From Anaerostipes sp. MSJ-23 (lineage in GTDB: Bacteria; Bacillota; Clostridia; Lachnospirales; Lachnospiraceae): a DNA stretch of 64,000 nucleotides. Positions 1-8,199 of the stretch are shown piece by piece. Position 1 is the first letter of the stretch. Each line of letters begins with the position of its first letter. Below the pieces are notes generated by a model. That model was not told where the DNA came from, did no database searches, and worked only from the letters and a program-made list of their open reading frames with translations. A program made the position numbers and the translations under genes. Location: positions 1 through 64,000 of the forward strand of contig NZ_JAHLPY010000009.1 of assembly GCF_018918155.1 (NCBI RefSeq), in the 5' to 3' direction.

Positions 1-1161
1 GATGATAAGATCAGAAAACATACAGACAGCAAAAATGCGATCCAGAAGATCTACCAGCTGATCGCTGGATATTTTCAGGATGATGATGCAGATGAACTGA
101 CATCCGATCCAGTCTTTACAACGATCCTTGATAAAAGTTCTCTTGCATCACAGCCGACCATGTCTCGTTTTATCAACCGCTGTGATGAGATCTGCCGGTA
201 TTAGTTTGAGCTCATTCATCAGAAGTTAAGAGAGCGGATCTATTCATGGAAAAGACCGGATCATCTTTTGATCGATATCGATTCTACCCTGTTCACAACT
301 TTTGGAACACAGGAAGGAAACTCTTTTAACTCACATTACAGAGATTAAGGATATCATCCTCTGGTTGCCTATGATGGACTGACAGGTGATCTGCTAAGTG
401 CCTGCCTTCGGCCGGGAAGCAGTTATACTTCGAAAAATACAGTTGATTTTCTGAAACCTCTTTTGGACGAATTTAACAGATATTATCCGGATATTCCTCT
501 GTACCTCCGAGGTGACAGTGGGTTCGCTGACATTATGATCTACGAAGCTCTGGAATCCAATGGGGTATCCTATGCGATCCGTATGAAAGAAAACAGACGG
601 TTACATAGTGCTGCATCTTTTATAGAAGATGAACTGTTTACAAAAACAAAAGATAACCAGATCAATCATGCCGTCAGTTATGGCGAGTTCTTCTATAAAG
701 CCGACAGCTGGCTTTATCCAAGAAGGATCGTCTGCAAGATAGAAAAGCCAGAAGGTCAGATGAACTTTTTGTATACTTTTATCGTGACAAACATGGATGG
801 CCGTCCAGAGGATCTGATCTGTTTTTACTGGAAACGAGGCCTAATGGAAACATTTATCCGCGAATCAAAACACGGATTTCACATGGATGCCATGAGCAGT
901 CACAGCATGACGGTCAATGCGAATAAACTGCAGATCAGTATGCTGGCATATAACTTATTTAATTGGTTTCGACGACTGGTACTTCCAAGAAGCATTCAAA
1001 AACTACAGGTTGATACAATTCGTTTCAAACGATTAAAAATAGCAGCAAAACTTGTTCGTTCTGCAAGATATCTGACATTTAAGCTGTGCAGTCATTGTCC
1101 ATATAAAAATGAATTCTATGAAATTTTAGAACACATTTGTGGATTAAAGCAACTGGAATAA
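1..1161 (+). pseudogene. Decayed IS1380-family transposase, 5' end outside window
   Basis: The frame starting at base 1 reads as an IS1380-like DDE transposase but contains two in-frame stops, TAG at 202-204 and TAA at 346-348. The catalytic blocks remain visible: an IDIDSTLFTTFGTQEG block before the second stop, GDSGFA near 511, and a late YWKRGLMETFIRESKHG block near 826 carrying the Glu. A 232-residue open part remains from 463. Both stops could arise from Gln codons by C-to-T change. The start lies beyond the window edge. No terminal inverted repeat could be assigned. The element is very probably inactive by itself. Confidence 0.85.
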
Positions 1162-1288
1162 CAAAATCTTTGTACCTTGACAGTTTCAAAATGTTCTTTA
1201 TAAATTGATAGGATAAGTCTGCCTTTTTTTAGACTGTATTGGGGTAAAACAGAACGTATTTGAAATAGATACAAAAGCAATGATAGAC

Positions 1289-1312
1289 CATGAGCAACTT
1301 TAGTTGCTCATG
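1289..1312. repeat. 10-bp inverted repeat with 4-nt loop downstream of the transposase relic
   Basis: CATGAGCAAC and GTTGCTCATG form a perfect 10-bp stem around TTTA. It lies between the IS1380-like remnant and an orphan gene fragment. No U-tract follows it on either strand, so a terminator is unlikely. It may belong to the right end of the insertion element or to other mobile debris. Confidence 0.5.
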
Positions 1313-1330
1313 AATAATTCAGGTTAATGA

Positions 1331-1576
1331 CAGTCTTATATTTTAAAAGAAAAGGAAGCAAAAGGCTATCAAGCCGTTGCCAATGTTTCACCAAAGACTG
1401 TAAGCACTACAAATATTTATTACGGCGGTTACAAATCCTCTGGAAAACTAAAAACATACACAACATATACTGCCATTCCTAATAAACGAGTATATAAAAC
1501 AACCGACGTAAATGTAACTCTTTATCAATCAAAAATTTTAGATATACATACTTATACTAGTGAAAAATCTATATAA
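1331..1576 (+). pseudogene. Orphan 3' gene fragment upstream of the lipoprotein
   Basis: An 81-codon open stretch follows a TGA at 1328-1330 and ends with TAA at 1574-1576. It has no start codon or ribosome site and begins QSYILKEKEAKGY. The composition (many Tyr, Thr, Lys) looks like a secreted or surface protein tail rather than noise. It is probably the C-terminal remainder of a gene cut by the neighbouring insertion element. I do not recognise the family. The lipoprotein follows after 25 nt. Confidence 0.4.
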
Positions 1577-1601
1577 TAATTATTAGTCTAAGGAGGTTTA
1601 C

Positions 1602-2156
1602 ATGAAAAAAAAGATTCTTATCTCCATTATTTTTGTTCTGAGCACAATAACATTGTTTGCCTGTAAAAAGACTTCTTCTGAAAGTAAATCAAAGAAAACA
1701 AATGCTTATCAGATCTTTCAACAAGACTACAAAAATATTGTGAAAAATTATAAACCTGATGGATTTACATCTATCAAAGACGGGGAGCATTCCTATTCAT
1801 CTACGTCTTTTCCTGAAAATGATTATTTCAATGAAAAAAATGATATGGTAAATGATGATGCATTCAAACCATGCAAACGAAATTTATATTATATTAATAA
1901 AAAGAATCATGTTGTATTATATATTACCCATATGTATGTAAAGACTGCCATGAAAAAACAATGGCTAACCTATGATGTTCCAGCACAAGAATGTTCTGGA
2001 GAAAACATCCCATACTTTACCGAAGATTTTATGACATACCGTCACACTATGGTTAGTTTCAAAACAATTTATACTGGGAAGGATAAAAAATTCAAAAAAG
2101 AAACCCAGAACATTGCATCAAAAGCCATTCAACAATATATCAAATGTTTAAAATAA
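1602..2156 (+). CDS. Small putative lipoprotein of unknown function
   Basis: The 184-residue product begins with a lipoprotein signal: MKKK, a hydrophobic stretch, then a lipobox LFAC with Cys at residue 21. The mature part starts with a Ser/Lys-rich linker (KKTSSESKSKK) and then a compact Tyr-rich domain without cysteines. It is therefore likely anchored to the outer face of the membrane by lipid modification. A good AGGAGG site lies 8 nt before the ATG. The gene follows IS debris and an orphan fragment, so it may belong to an accessory region. I recognise no family beyond lipoprotein. Confidence 0.8.
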   Translation: MKKKILISIIFVLSTITLFACKKTSSESKSKKTNAYQIFQQDYKNIVKNYKPDGFTSIKDGEHSYSSTSFPENDYFNEKNDMVNDDAFKPCKRNLYYINKKNHVVLYITHMYVKTAMKKQWLTYDVPAQECSGENIPYFTEDFMTYRHTMVSFKTIYTGKDKKFKKETQNIASKAIQQYIKCLK

Positions 2157-2196
2157 GGATGTTGTCAATCCCTACACTCAATAACATAAGCGCACA

Positions 2197-2231
2197 AAAA
2201 GCCCCAGCAGATGCTAACTACTGAGGCTTTT
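2197..2231. terminator. Bidirectional terminator between lipoprotein and trmL
   Basis: AAAAGCCCCAG (2197-2207) pairs with CTGAGGCTTTT (2221-2231) with one mismatch, and T-rich sequence follows on both strands. It sits between two convergent genes. A hairpin of similar sequence, ending ACTACTGAGG plus T's, recurs at 16937-16973. Confidence 0.75.
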
Positions 2232-2254
2232 GCTTATTTTTATACGGTGAAACA

Positions 2255-2752
2255 TCACCACTTGTAATGATGTAGCTGTCCTTCCATTTGAAACGCCTGA
2301 AATCCCTGATGTCTTAATACTTCATATGCTACAATGGCTACAGAATTTGATAAATTCAGAGATCGAATATGTGGCAACATCGGAATTCGAATAGCCGTTT
2401 CTTCATAATCAAGAAGAATTTCTTCTGGAATTCCAGCACTTTCCTTTCCAAACATAACATAAACATCTTCATCATTCTCATAGGTTGGATCTGAATAAAC
2501 ATGTTTTGCTTTTGTTGTTGCCATATAGATTTTTGGATGATTATTTTTTTCCAGAAAATCTTCAAAATTAATATAAGTACGTACATCAAGCTTATCCCAA
2601 TAATCAAGCCCGGCACGTTTAATCATTCTTTCATTTAAACGAAAACCAAGTGGTTCAATCAAATGCAGCACTGCTCCGCAGGCTACGCATGTTCTTCCAA
2701 TATTTCCTGTATTAGCCGGCATTTCCGGCTCATGTAATACTATGTGAAGCAT
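2255..2752 (-). CDS. trmL: tRNA (cytidine(34)-2'-O)-methyltransferase TrmL
   Basis: This 165-residue SPOUT methyltransferase matches TrmL length and motifs. It has an N-terminal HEPEMPANTGNIGRTC block, a middle FGKESAGIPEE block, and a C-terminal RIPM...IRSLNLSNSVAIVAYE knot that binds SAM. TrmL methylates the wobble ribose of tRNA-Leu isoacceptors. It is the last gene of the nth-to-trmL operon and starts directly after the aminotransferase stop. The terminator at 2197-2231 lies downstream. Confidence 0.93.
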   Translation of the reverse strand: MLHIVLHEPEMPANTGNIGRTCVACGAVLHLIEPLGFRLNERMIKRAGLDYWDKLDVRTYINFEDFLEKNNHPKIYMATTKAKHVYSDPTYENDEDVYVMFGKESAGIPEEILLDYEETAIRIPMLPHIRSLNLSNSVAIVAYEVLRHQGFQAFQMEGQLHHYKW

Positions 2753-3916
2753 CTATTTCTCCAATCTTTTGATAAATCTTTCCAGTCTTCCAAGTGCCTC
2801 TTTTAATTCTTCAATGGAATAAGCATAAGAAACTCTCAGGTAACCTTCTCCACATTTTCCAAATGCAGATCCTGGAACGATCGCTACTTTTTCTTCCTTT
2901 AAAAGTTGTGTTGCAAACTGTTCTGATGTCATACCAAACTTTTTAATCGATGGGAAAATATAAAAGGCGCCTTCTGGTTCAAAGCAATCCAATCCCATTC
3001 TCTTAAATTCGTGAATTAGGAATCTTCTTCTTTGGTTATATGCTGTACGCATTTCTGCTACTTCATCATCACATGAACGCATTGCCTCAATTGCCGCATA
3101 CTGACTAGTCGTTGGTGCAGCCATAATACAAAATTGATGTACTTTGATCATCTGCTTCATAATCTCTCTTGGAGCTGCAACATAACCAAGTCTCCATCCC
3201 GTCATAGCAAACGCCTTAGAAAATCCATTAATCACAATCGAACGATCTTTCATTTCTGGCAAAGCTGCAATACTAAAATGTTCATGCCCATAAGTAAGTT
3301 CCGAATAAATTTCATCTGAAATAACCATCAAATCATGTTCATGTGCAAAATCTGCAATCGGCTCCAACTCTTCTTTTGTCATAACCGCACCCGTTGGATT
3401 GTTCGGGAAAGAGATGATAATTGCCTTTGTTTTATCTGTGACAGCCGCTTCTAGCTGTTCCTTTTTTAATTTAAACTTGTCTTCTTCCTTAAGACTTACG
3501 GTAACTGGAACTCCTCCCGCCATAATGACGCAAGCAACATAAGAAACAAAACAAGGCTGCACGATAATTACTTCGTCTCCTGGATTTAATATCGTACGCA
3601 TGGCAACATCAATTCCTTCACTTCCACCAACAGTTACAAGAATCTCATGGCATGGATGATAAACAAGCTGATATTTTCTTTCTAAGTATTCACTGATCTC
3701 ATATCTGAGTTCTTTTAATCCTGCATTTGATGTATAAAAAGTCTTTCCTCTTTCCAGAGAATAAATTCCTTCTTCGCGAATTCTCCATGGGGTATCAAAA
3801 TCTGGTTCCCCAACACCAAGAGAAATGGCATCTGGCATCTCACTAACAATATCAAAAAACTTTCGAATCCCAGATGGCTCTAATCCCACAACTCTTTCTG
3901 ATAAAAAATTTCTCAT
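2753..3916 (-). CDS. PLP-dependent aminotransferase class I/II
   Basis: The 387-residue protein is a full-length fold-type I aminotransferase. It shows LGVGEPDFDTP near the N terminus, SFPNNPTGAV around residue 170, SDEIYSEL near 200, and NGFSKAFAMTGWRLGY near 230, where the Lys of SKAFAM would form the PLP Schiff base. The late Arg in GYLRVSYA would bind the substrate carboxylate. It resembles aspartate/aromatic aminotransferases of the PatA type, but the amino acid substrate cannot be read. Its start overlaps the stop of the Lrp-type regulator by one base (TAATG), indicating coupling and a likely joint role in amino acid metabolism. Confidence 0.9.
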   Translation of the reverse strand: MRNFLSERVVGLEPSGIRKFFDIVSEMPDAISLGVGEPDFDTPWRIREEGIYSLERGKTFYTSNAGLKELRYEISEYLERKYQLVYHPCHEILVTVGGSEGIDVAMRTILNPGDEVIIVQPCFVSYVACVIMAGGVPVTVSLKEEDKFKLKKEQLEAAVTDKTKAIIISFPNNPTGAVMTKEELEPIADFAHEHDLMVISDEIYSELTYGHEHFSIAALPEMKDRSIVINGFSKAFAMTGWRLGYVAAPREIMKQMIKVHQFCIMAAPTTSQYAAIEAMRSCDDEVAEMRTAYNQRRRFLIHEFKRMGLDCFEPEGAFYIFPSIKKFGMTSEQFATQLLKEEKVAIVPGSAFGKCGEGYLRVSYAYSIEELKEALGRLERFIKRLEK

Positions 3917-4410
3917 TATGGAGTCACCGCCTGTCTTTCATCTACCTTTTTTGCTTCCAGCACAGTTCCATGATCTTTATATTTTTTCAATACAAAATGA
4001 GTCACTGTACTGACAACAGATTCAAGCGGCGCAAGTTTTGATGATGTAAATAGAGAAATTTCTTTCATCGTCTTACCTTCCAGCATAACCATGAAATCAT
4101 ATCCTCCAGACATTAGATATACTGCCTTTACTTCAGGGAAATTATAAATACGTTCTGCAATTCTGTCGAATCCCTGTCCTCTCTGAGGTGTTACTTTTAC
4201 CTCAATCATCGCCGTCAGCTGATCTTTACTTGTATTATCCCAGTTAATCAACGTGTGATAACCACAGATAATATGTTCCTTCTCCATATCTGCGATCTCA
4301 TTGGCGACCTCTTCTTCTGACACATCCAGCATTACTGCGAGATCATGAAGTTCCAGACGACTGTTCTTTTCAATCAGCTTTAAAATCAATTCCCTAAGTT
4401 CTGTGTTCAT
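3916..4410 (-). CDS. Lrp/AsnC-family transcriptional regulator
   Basis: I place the start at 4410 rather than the longer open frame start at 4458, because GGAGG (4416-4420) lies at normal distance before this ATG. The 164-residue product begins MNTELRELILKLIEKN. It has an N-terminal helix-turn-helix (LHDLAVMLDVSEEEVANEIADME) and a C-terminal RAM-type ligand domain (AVYLMSGGYDFMVMLEGKTM). Lrp/AsnC proteins sense amino acids and often control adjacent metabolism. The one-base overlap with the aminotransferase makes that gene the first candidate target. It may also regulate its own operon. Confidence 0.9.
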   Translation of the reverse strand: MNTELRELILKLIEKNSRLELHDLAVMLDVSEEEVANEIADMEKEHIICGYHTLINWDNTSKDQLTAMIEVKVTPQRGQGFDRIAERIYNFPEVKAVYLMSGGYDFMVMLEGKTMKEISLFTSSKLAPLESVVSTVTHFVLKKYKDHGTVLEAKKVDERQAVTP

Positions 4411-4432
4411 AACATCCTCCATTTCCATATAA

Positions 4433-5053
4433 CTAACAAATCTTATATAGCTCATCATATCTTGAAGCTTCCAGATTTCCTACTTTTCCCTGGCGATAGA
4501 TCAGTTTTTCTCTGGATGCCGTTGTATGACCGATAATTCTTGCCTGAATCTCTCTTCTTTGTAAAGTATCTGCCAGCTTTCTTCCCTGATTTGTTGCAAT
4601 TAAAATGCATCCTCCTGATAAAAGTTGGTATGGATTCAGATCATATTTTTCGCATAATTCAATTGTTGGTTGTTTTATAACAATATCTTCGATTGAAATT
4701 TCCAGTCCAATACCTGCTTTTTTTGCGAGTTCCCACAAAGCTCTATAAATTCCACCTTCTAGAACAATCTGTACCGCAGAAACATCACATCCTGCAGTAA
4801 TATCTTCTGGTATAAAACGTGACATTTCCAAACACTGATACGCTTCTTCCAGAAAAGGTTTTGAAAACCACTGTTTAAGCTCGTCTTCCTTTACCTGTGC
4901 AAGAATTCCTGTCCCTGCAAGTCCTGGAAAACCAACCAGGACAAGGTCCTGGTCCGGCTTTGCAAATAACTCCTGCCATACAGGATTCTCCACCTTCCAC
5001 TGTGTGGCTATCATTTTTTGGAGGGAAACTCTTGATAACTGTTCTGTTTTCAT
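4433..5053 (-). CDS. AIR-synthase-related protein, C-terminal domain only
   Basis: The 206-residue protein resembles the C-terminal half (AIRS_C) of HypE/PurM-type ATP-binding proteins. It has a glycine segment VLEGGIYRALWELAKKAGIG, then IEDIVIKQPTIELCEKYDLNPYQL, LSGGCILIAT, and a late IIGHTT strand. The N-terminal AIRS domain that completes the ATP site in that superfamily is missing; it is replaced by about 35 residues around VGFPGLAGTGI. It may work as a partner subunit or a non-catalytic binding protein. No hydrogenase genes are nearby. It lies 21 nt after vanW-like and 22 nt before the Lrp gene, so it is surely co-transcribed. Confidence 0.7.
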   Translation of the reverse strand: MKTEQLSRVSLQKMIATQWKVENPVWQELFAKPDQDLVLVGFPGLAGTGILAQVKEDELKQWFSKPFLEEAYQCLEMSRFIPEDITAGCDVSAVQIVLEGGIYRALWELAKKAGIGLEISIEDIVIKQPTIELCEKYDLNPYQLLSGGCILIATNQGRKLADTLQRREIQARIIGHTTASREKLIYRQGKVGNLEASRYDELYKIC

Positions 5054-5074
5054 TTATTCACCTGTTTTCCCTAA

Positions 5075-6598
5075 TTATTCATTTGTTTGAGCTGCAGTTG
5101 TTCTCTGCGTAGATCTTGCGGTTGTGGCTCTTTGTGTACTTCTTGCAGTTGTCGATCTTGCTGTCGTTGATCTTGTCGAACTTGTTGCATATGTGGATCT
5201 TGCAGTTGTGGCACTGCTTTCCGAAGTACTCATTGTACTTTCTGAAGACTGTGTTGATTCTGTAGCAGCTTCTTTTGTACCTACACGATACGTTGGTGCA
5301 ATTGCCATATACGTAGATTCATTAAACACTTTCTTTGATTTTTGTTTTCCATTAATTTTTACAATTTTCCACAGACGTGCAGTATAACCTGTTTGTCCTC
5401 CACGTTCCAAAATCTTTGTCCCAACTGGCAATGTTGGATCACTGATTTGCTTTTCACCAGTACTTTGTTTCGTCGAAGTTGTCTCCGAAACAAATTCTAC
5501 GGTTCGATTCGGATCTTTTTTAACTCCATAAACAGTAAATGTGATAGACGCCCCATCTGCCTTTCCTTCAATATAAATTGGGAAATCATTATTATTTTTA
5601 AATTTCATATCCTTCGATGTTCCAGCAATAGCTGCATCGGCAGAACGTGGAACATAATGTACCGTCATAGAATGTGGATGTCTTTCCTTAATCTCAAGTT
5701 CAGCACGAATCACTGCATTATAAAGCGTTGTGGATACCTGACAGATTCCTCCTCCATAAGTCTGAACCGTTTGTCCATTTTCATAAGACCCAGCCAGCTC
5801 ATATCCGTTTTTCTTTGTAAATGGAGAAACTGCTTTATAAACAGAGAATGTTTCTCCTGGATAAACAACAGTCCCATTAATCTTCTTAGCACCATTGGCT
5901 ACATTGGCTTTTCTTCCATATGGAGAAGAACTATAGTCTGTTGAAAATTTACCCATAACATCTTTAATCTTTTCTACATCTTTTGTTGTATACTTAGCTT
6001 TTTCACGAATGGCATCAATTTTACATTCATTTTTACCATCATCAACTGCCTTTTTAAAATTGTCAAATGTCTCATCAATCTTTAGATCATAGCCGGCTCT
6101 TTCTTTTACCACAATAAATTTTCCATTTTTTCTTTTTACTGTTGCATTTTGAGGCTCTGCTACTAATTTTTCTGCTGATTTTCGAATCTGCTTTTCGAAT
6201 TTCTTTTTATCATATTTACAGTAAACTGCTACTTTTACATTTTTATTTTTTACTGCTGCATATTTCTTAAAAATACCACCAGTTCTTCCGACATCATAAG
6301 CTTCCTGTGCTGTCTTTTGAGCATTTGGCGCTGCTCCGAGAGACTCAATAGATGTCTTAATTTTTTCATCATCTGTAGTTATTGTAATCTTTCCTTTATG
6401 AAGATCTGCAACACGAGCCTGAATTGCTTTTTCAGCTTCCTCTTTTGTCATTCCTCCAAGATGAATTCCACTACATGTTACCCCATCAAGAATACGATCA
6501 CTTTTCACTGCACCACTAACGGTCATATTCAGATGCAAGATTACCGCAAGAACTGCAATGATAATAACACCTGCTCCAATTCCTAAAGTCTTTTTCAT
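5075..6598 (-). CDS. VanW-family cell-envelope protein with Thr/Arg-rich tail
   Basis: The 507-residue protein has an N-terminal membrane anchor (residues 5-25), then about 180 residues like the YoaR/PG_binding_4 domain. A VanW domain follows around 215-350, with NGTVVYPGETFSVY and TYGGGICQVSTTLYNA. The last 60 residues are Ser/Thr/Arg-rich with four TTARST units, a low-complexity tail suited to crossing peptidoglycan. It should sit on the outer face of the membrane, anchored by its N terminus. VanW domain function is unknown. An AAGGG ribosome site precedes the ATG. It sits mid-operon, between the 30-residue peptide and the AIRS-like gene. Confidence 0.88.
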   Translation of the reverse strand: MKKTLGIGAGVIIIAVLAVILHLNMTVSGAVKSDRILDGVTCSGIHLGGMTKEEAEKAIQARVADLHKGKITITTDDEKIKTSIESLGAAPNAQKTAQEAYDVGRTGGIFKKYAAVKNKNVKVAVYCKYDKKKFEKQIRKSAEKLVAEPQNATVKRKNGKFIVVKERAGYDLKIDETFDNFKKAVDDGKNECKIDAIREKAKYTTKDVEKIKDVMGKFSTDYSSSPYGRKANVANGAKKINGTVVYPGETFSVYKAVSPFTKKNGYELAGSYENGQTVQTYGGGICQVSTTLYNAVIRAELEIKERHPHSMTVHYVPRSADAAIAGTSKDMKFKNNNDFPIYIEGKADGASITFTVYGVKKDPNRTVEFVSETTSTKQSTGEKQISDPTLPVGTKILERGGQTGYTARLWKIVKINGKQKSKKVFNESTYMAIAPTYRVGTKEAATESTQSSESTMSTSESSATTARSTYATSSTRSTTARSTTARSTQRATTARSTQRTTAAQTNE

Positions 6599-6624
6599 AT
6601 CTTTTACCCTTCATTTCCTTTTTG

Positions 6625-6717
6625 TTACATCATTAGATAACCGGCTACCATCGTACCTACCATGACAATAACCAGCACAATGGCTACAATTGTTACAAAA
6701 ATTCTTTGTTTGTTCAT
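6625..6717 (-). CDS. 30-residue single-pass membrane peptide
   Basis: A 31-codon frame starts with ATG at 6717-6715 and ends with TAA at 6627-6625. The product begins MNKQRIF, followed by one strongly hydrophobic helix (VTIVAIVLVIVMVGTMVAG) and ends YLMM. Its ATG overlaps the TGA of the exonuclease gene as ATGA, the same junction used between nth and the exonuclease. The vanW-like gene follows after 26 nt. Coupled start, ideal transmembrane composition and an operon slot support a real gene. Tiny membrane proteins of this type occur in Firmicutes, but I cannot assign a family or function. Confidence 0.7.
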   Translation of the reverse strand: MNKQRIFVTIVAIVLVIVMVGTMVAGYLMM

Positions 6718-7421
6718 TTCTTCATCACCCCATAATTTAAAATAATGCGGTCAATTTCTTTCGACGCTTCTCTTTGCGTCATCCCATCAACCTTTGCGCT
6801 ATCTTTTATTTTATGATATTTTACTAGTTCCTTCAAGTAGCGTATCTGCTTTTGCGTTGCCGGGCGTTGCTTTTTTACGCGATACTGAAGCTGCTTTGGT
6901 TCAAAGAGTTCTTTTTCCTGCGGAAATTCCTTCTTCATCTGCTCAAATACAACAGCAGTCGCCAATGCATCATCATAAGCTCGATGCGCTGCTTCATTAA
7001 CATAATGATAATAAGAACAAAGAGTTCCTAGCTTCTTATTTTCCAGTCCCTTTAAGAGTTTTCTCGCAAGTACAAGCGTATCTACTCCTTTTTTTTCAAA
7101 CGATCTGGAAACTGATTTTGCTGCAATTTTCATAAAACTATAATCAAACATAATATTGTGTCCAAGAACTGGAAACCCTTCACTAAAATCAAGGAATCCT
7201 TCTACTCCATCTTTTAATGGGATTCCTTTTGAAAGCATCTCTCTTGAAATTCCTGTTAGCTCTACAACGAAATTGCTCACAGGAACCTCCGGATAGATAA
7301 TACAATTATACTTTCCAATAATTTTTTCATTCCGAATCTTTACAGCACCAATTTCAATCATCTGATCATTTTCTGGTGAAAGTCCGGTTGTTTCAAGGTC
7401 AAATGCTACATATTCTTTCAT
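6714..7421 (-). CDS. DEDDh 3'-5' exonuclease (PolC/DnaQ epsilon-like)
   Basis: The 235-residue protein has ExoI motif AFDLETTGLSPENDQMIEIGAV at the N terminus (metal-binding Asp8 and Glu10), ExoII around LGHNIMFDYSFM, and ExoIII-epsilon AHRAYDDALAT with the catalytic His and Asp. The C-terminal 65 residues (ATQKQIRYLKELVKYH...) form an extra helical domain seen in standalone members. It likely trims DNA 3' ends in repair. It overlaps nth by four bases (ATGA), which supports a repair pairing. Exact substrate is not evident, and it is not the replicative polymerase subunit. Confidence 0.88.
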   Translation of the reverse strand: MKEYVAFDLETTGLSPENDQMIEIGAVKIRNEKIIGKYNCIIYPEVPVSNFVVELTGISREMLSKGIPLKDGVEGFLDFSEGFPVLGHNIMFDYSFMKIAAKSVSRSFEKKGVDTLVLARKLLKGLENKKLGTLCSYYHYVNEAAHRAYDDALATAVVFEQMKKEFPQEKELFEPKQLQYRVKKQRPATQKQIRYLKELVKYHKIKDSAKVDGMTQREASKEIDRIILNYGVMKK

Positions 7422-8074
7422 TGATCTACCTCACAGGATGGACATACAGATTGCAGTGTACATTCTAAACATTTTGGTCTCCTGGCAATACAAATCTTAC
7501 GTCCATGGGTAATGATCTGTATATTATAAAGGATCCATTGTTCTTTCGGAAGAATTTTCATAAGGTCTTGCTCAATTTTTACCGGGTCATCATTTTTTGT
7601 AAGATACAAAAGTTTTGAAATTCTCTTCACATGAGTATCCACAACAATGCTTGGCTCATGATAAATATTTCCACGAATCACATTGGCTGTTTTTCTTCCA
7701 ACTCCGGCTAAAGCGACAAGATCTTCTATTTTTTCCGGTACAATCCCCTGATGTCTCTCCAGCAACTGATTTGCGCATAAAATGATATTTTTTGCCTTAT
7801 TTTTATAAAAGCCCGTTGAATAAATATCCTGTTCCATTTCTTTTCTATCTGCATTTGCAAATGCTTCCAGTGTTGGATATTTTACGAACAGATTCGCTGT
7901 TACTTTATTGACCCGCTCATCTGTACACTGGGCACTAAGCATGGTTGCAAATAAAAGCTGCCATGGTGTCTCATAATTTAAATAACATTTATATTCCGTA
8001 GAGTATGTTTCATTCAAAATGTCACAAATCTTTTGTACACGCTCTTTGGTAATTCTTTTCGATACTTTCGACAT
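7418..8074 (-). CDS. nth: Endonuclease III, DNA glycosylase/AP lyase
   Basis: The 218-residue product matches Nth in length and all key sites. The helix-hairpin-helix is LVALAGVGRKTANVI with catalytic Lys128; catalytic Asp146 is in VVDTHVKR. The [4Fe-4S] loop is Cys195-x6-Cys202-x2-Cys205-x5-Cys211. It removes oxidised pyrimidines and nicks the abasic site. It is the first gene of the operon that runs to trmL, with a promoter at 8104-8132. The downstream exonuclease starts inside its stop codon. Confidence 0.95.
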   Translation of the reverse strand: MSKVSKRITKERVQKICDILNETYSTEYKCYLNYETPWQLLFATMLSAQCTDERVNKVTANLFVKYPTLEAFANADRKEMEQDIYSTGFYKNKAKNIILCANQLLERHQGIVPEKIEDLVALAGVGRKTANVIRGNIYHEPSIVVDTHVKRISKLLYLTKNDDPVKIEQDLMKILPKEQWILYNIQIITHGRKICIARRPKCLECTLQSVCPSCEVDQ

Positions 8075-8103
8075 CTACTCATCTCCCACTAAGTTATCTT
8101 ATC

Positions 8104-8132
8104 ATTGTACACAAATGATCCTTCTCTTTCAA
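8104..8132 (-). promoter_or_regulatory. Sigma-A type promoter of the nth-trmL operon
   Basis: On the minus strand TTGAAA (8132-8127) and TACAAT (8109-8104) are separated by exactly 17 nt. They lie about 30 nt upstream of the nth start codon. Both hexamers are close to consensus. Confidence 0.7.
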
Positions 8133-8199
8133 GCAACTTTTTCTATATTTTCACTGACATTTATGCTACGATAAATATACAAAATAAAAGGAGGGAATT

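Noticed and set aside
202-348. Stop codon reassignment to explain TAG and TAA in the transposase
   Set aside because: All other genes in the window end normally with TAA, TAG or TGA and none needs read-through. Decay of a mobile element is simpler.
5124-5944. Open frames on the plus strand opposite the VanW-like gene
   Set aside because: They have no ribosome sites and mirror a low-complexity or beta-rich coding region on the other strand. The VanW domain on the minus strand is unambiguous.
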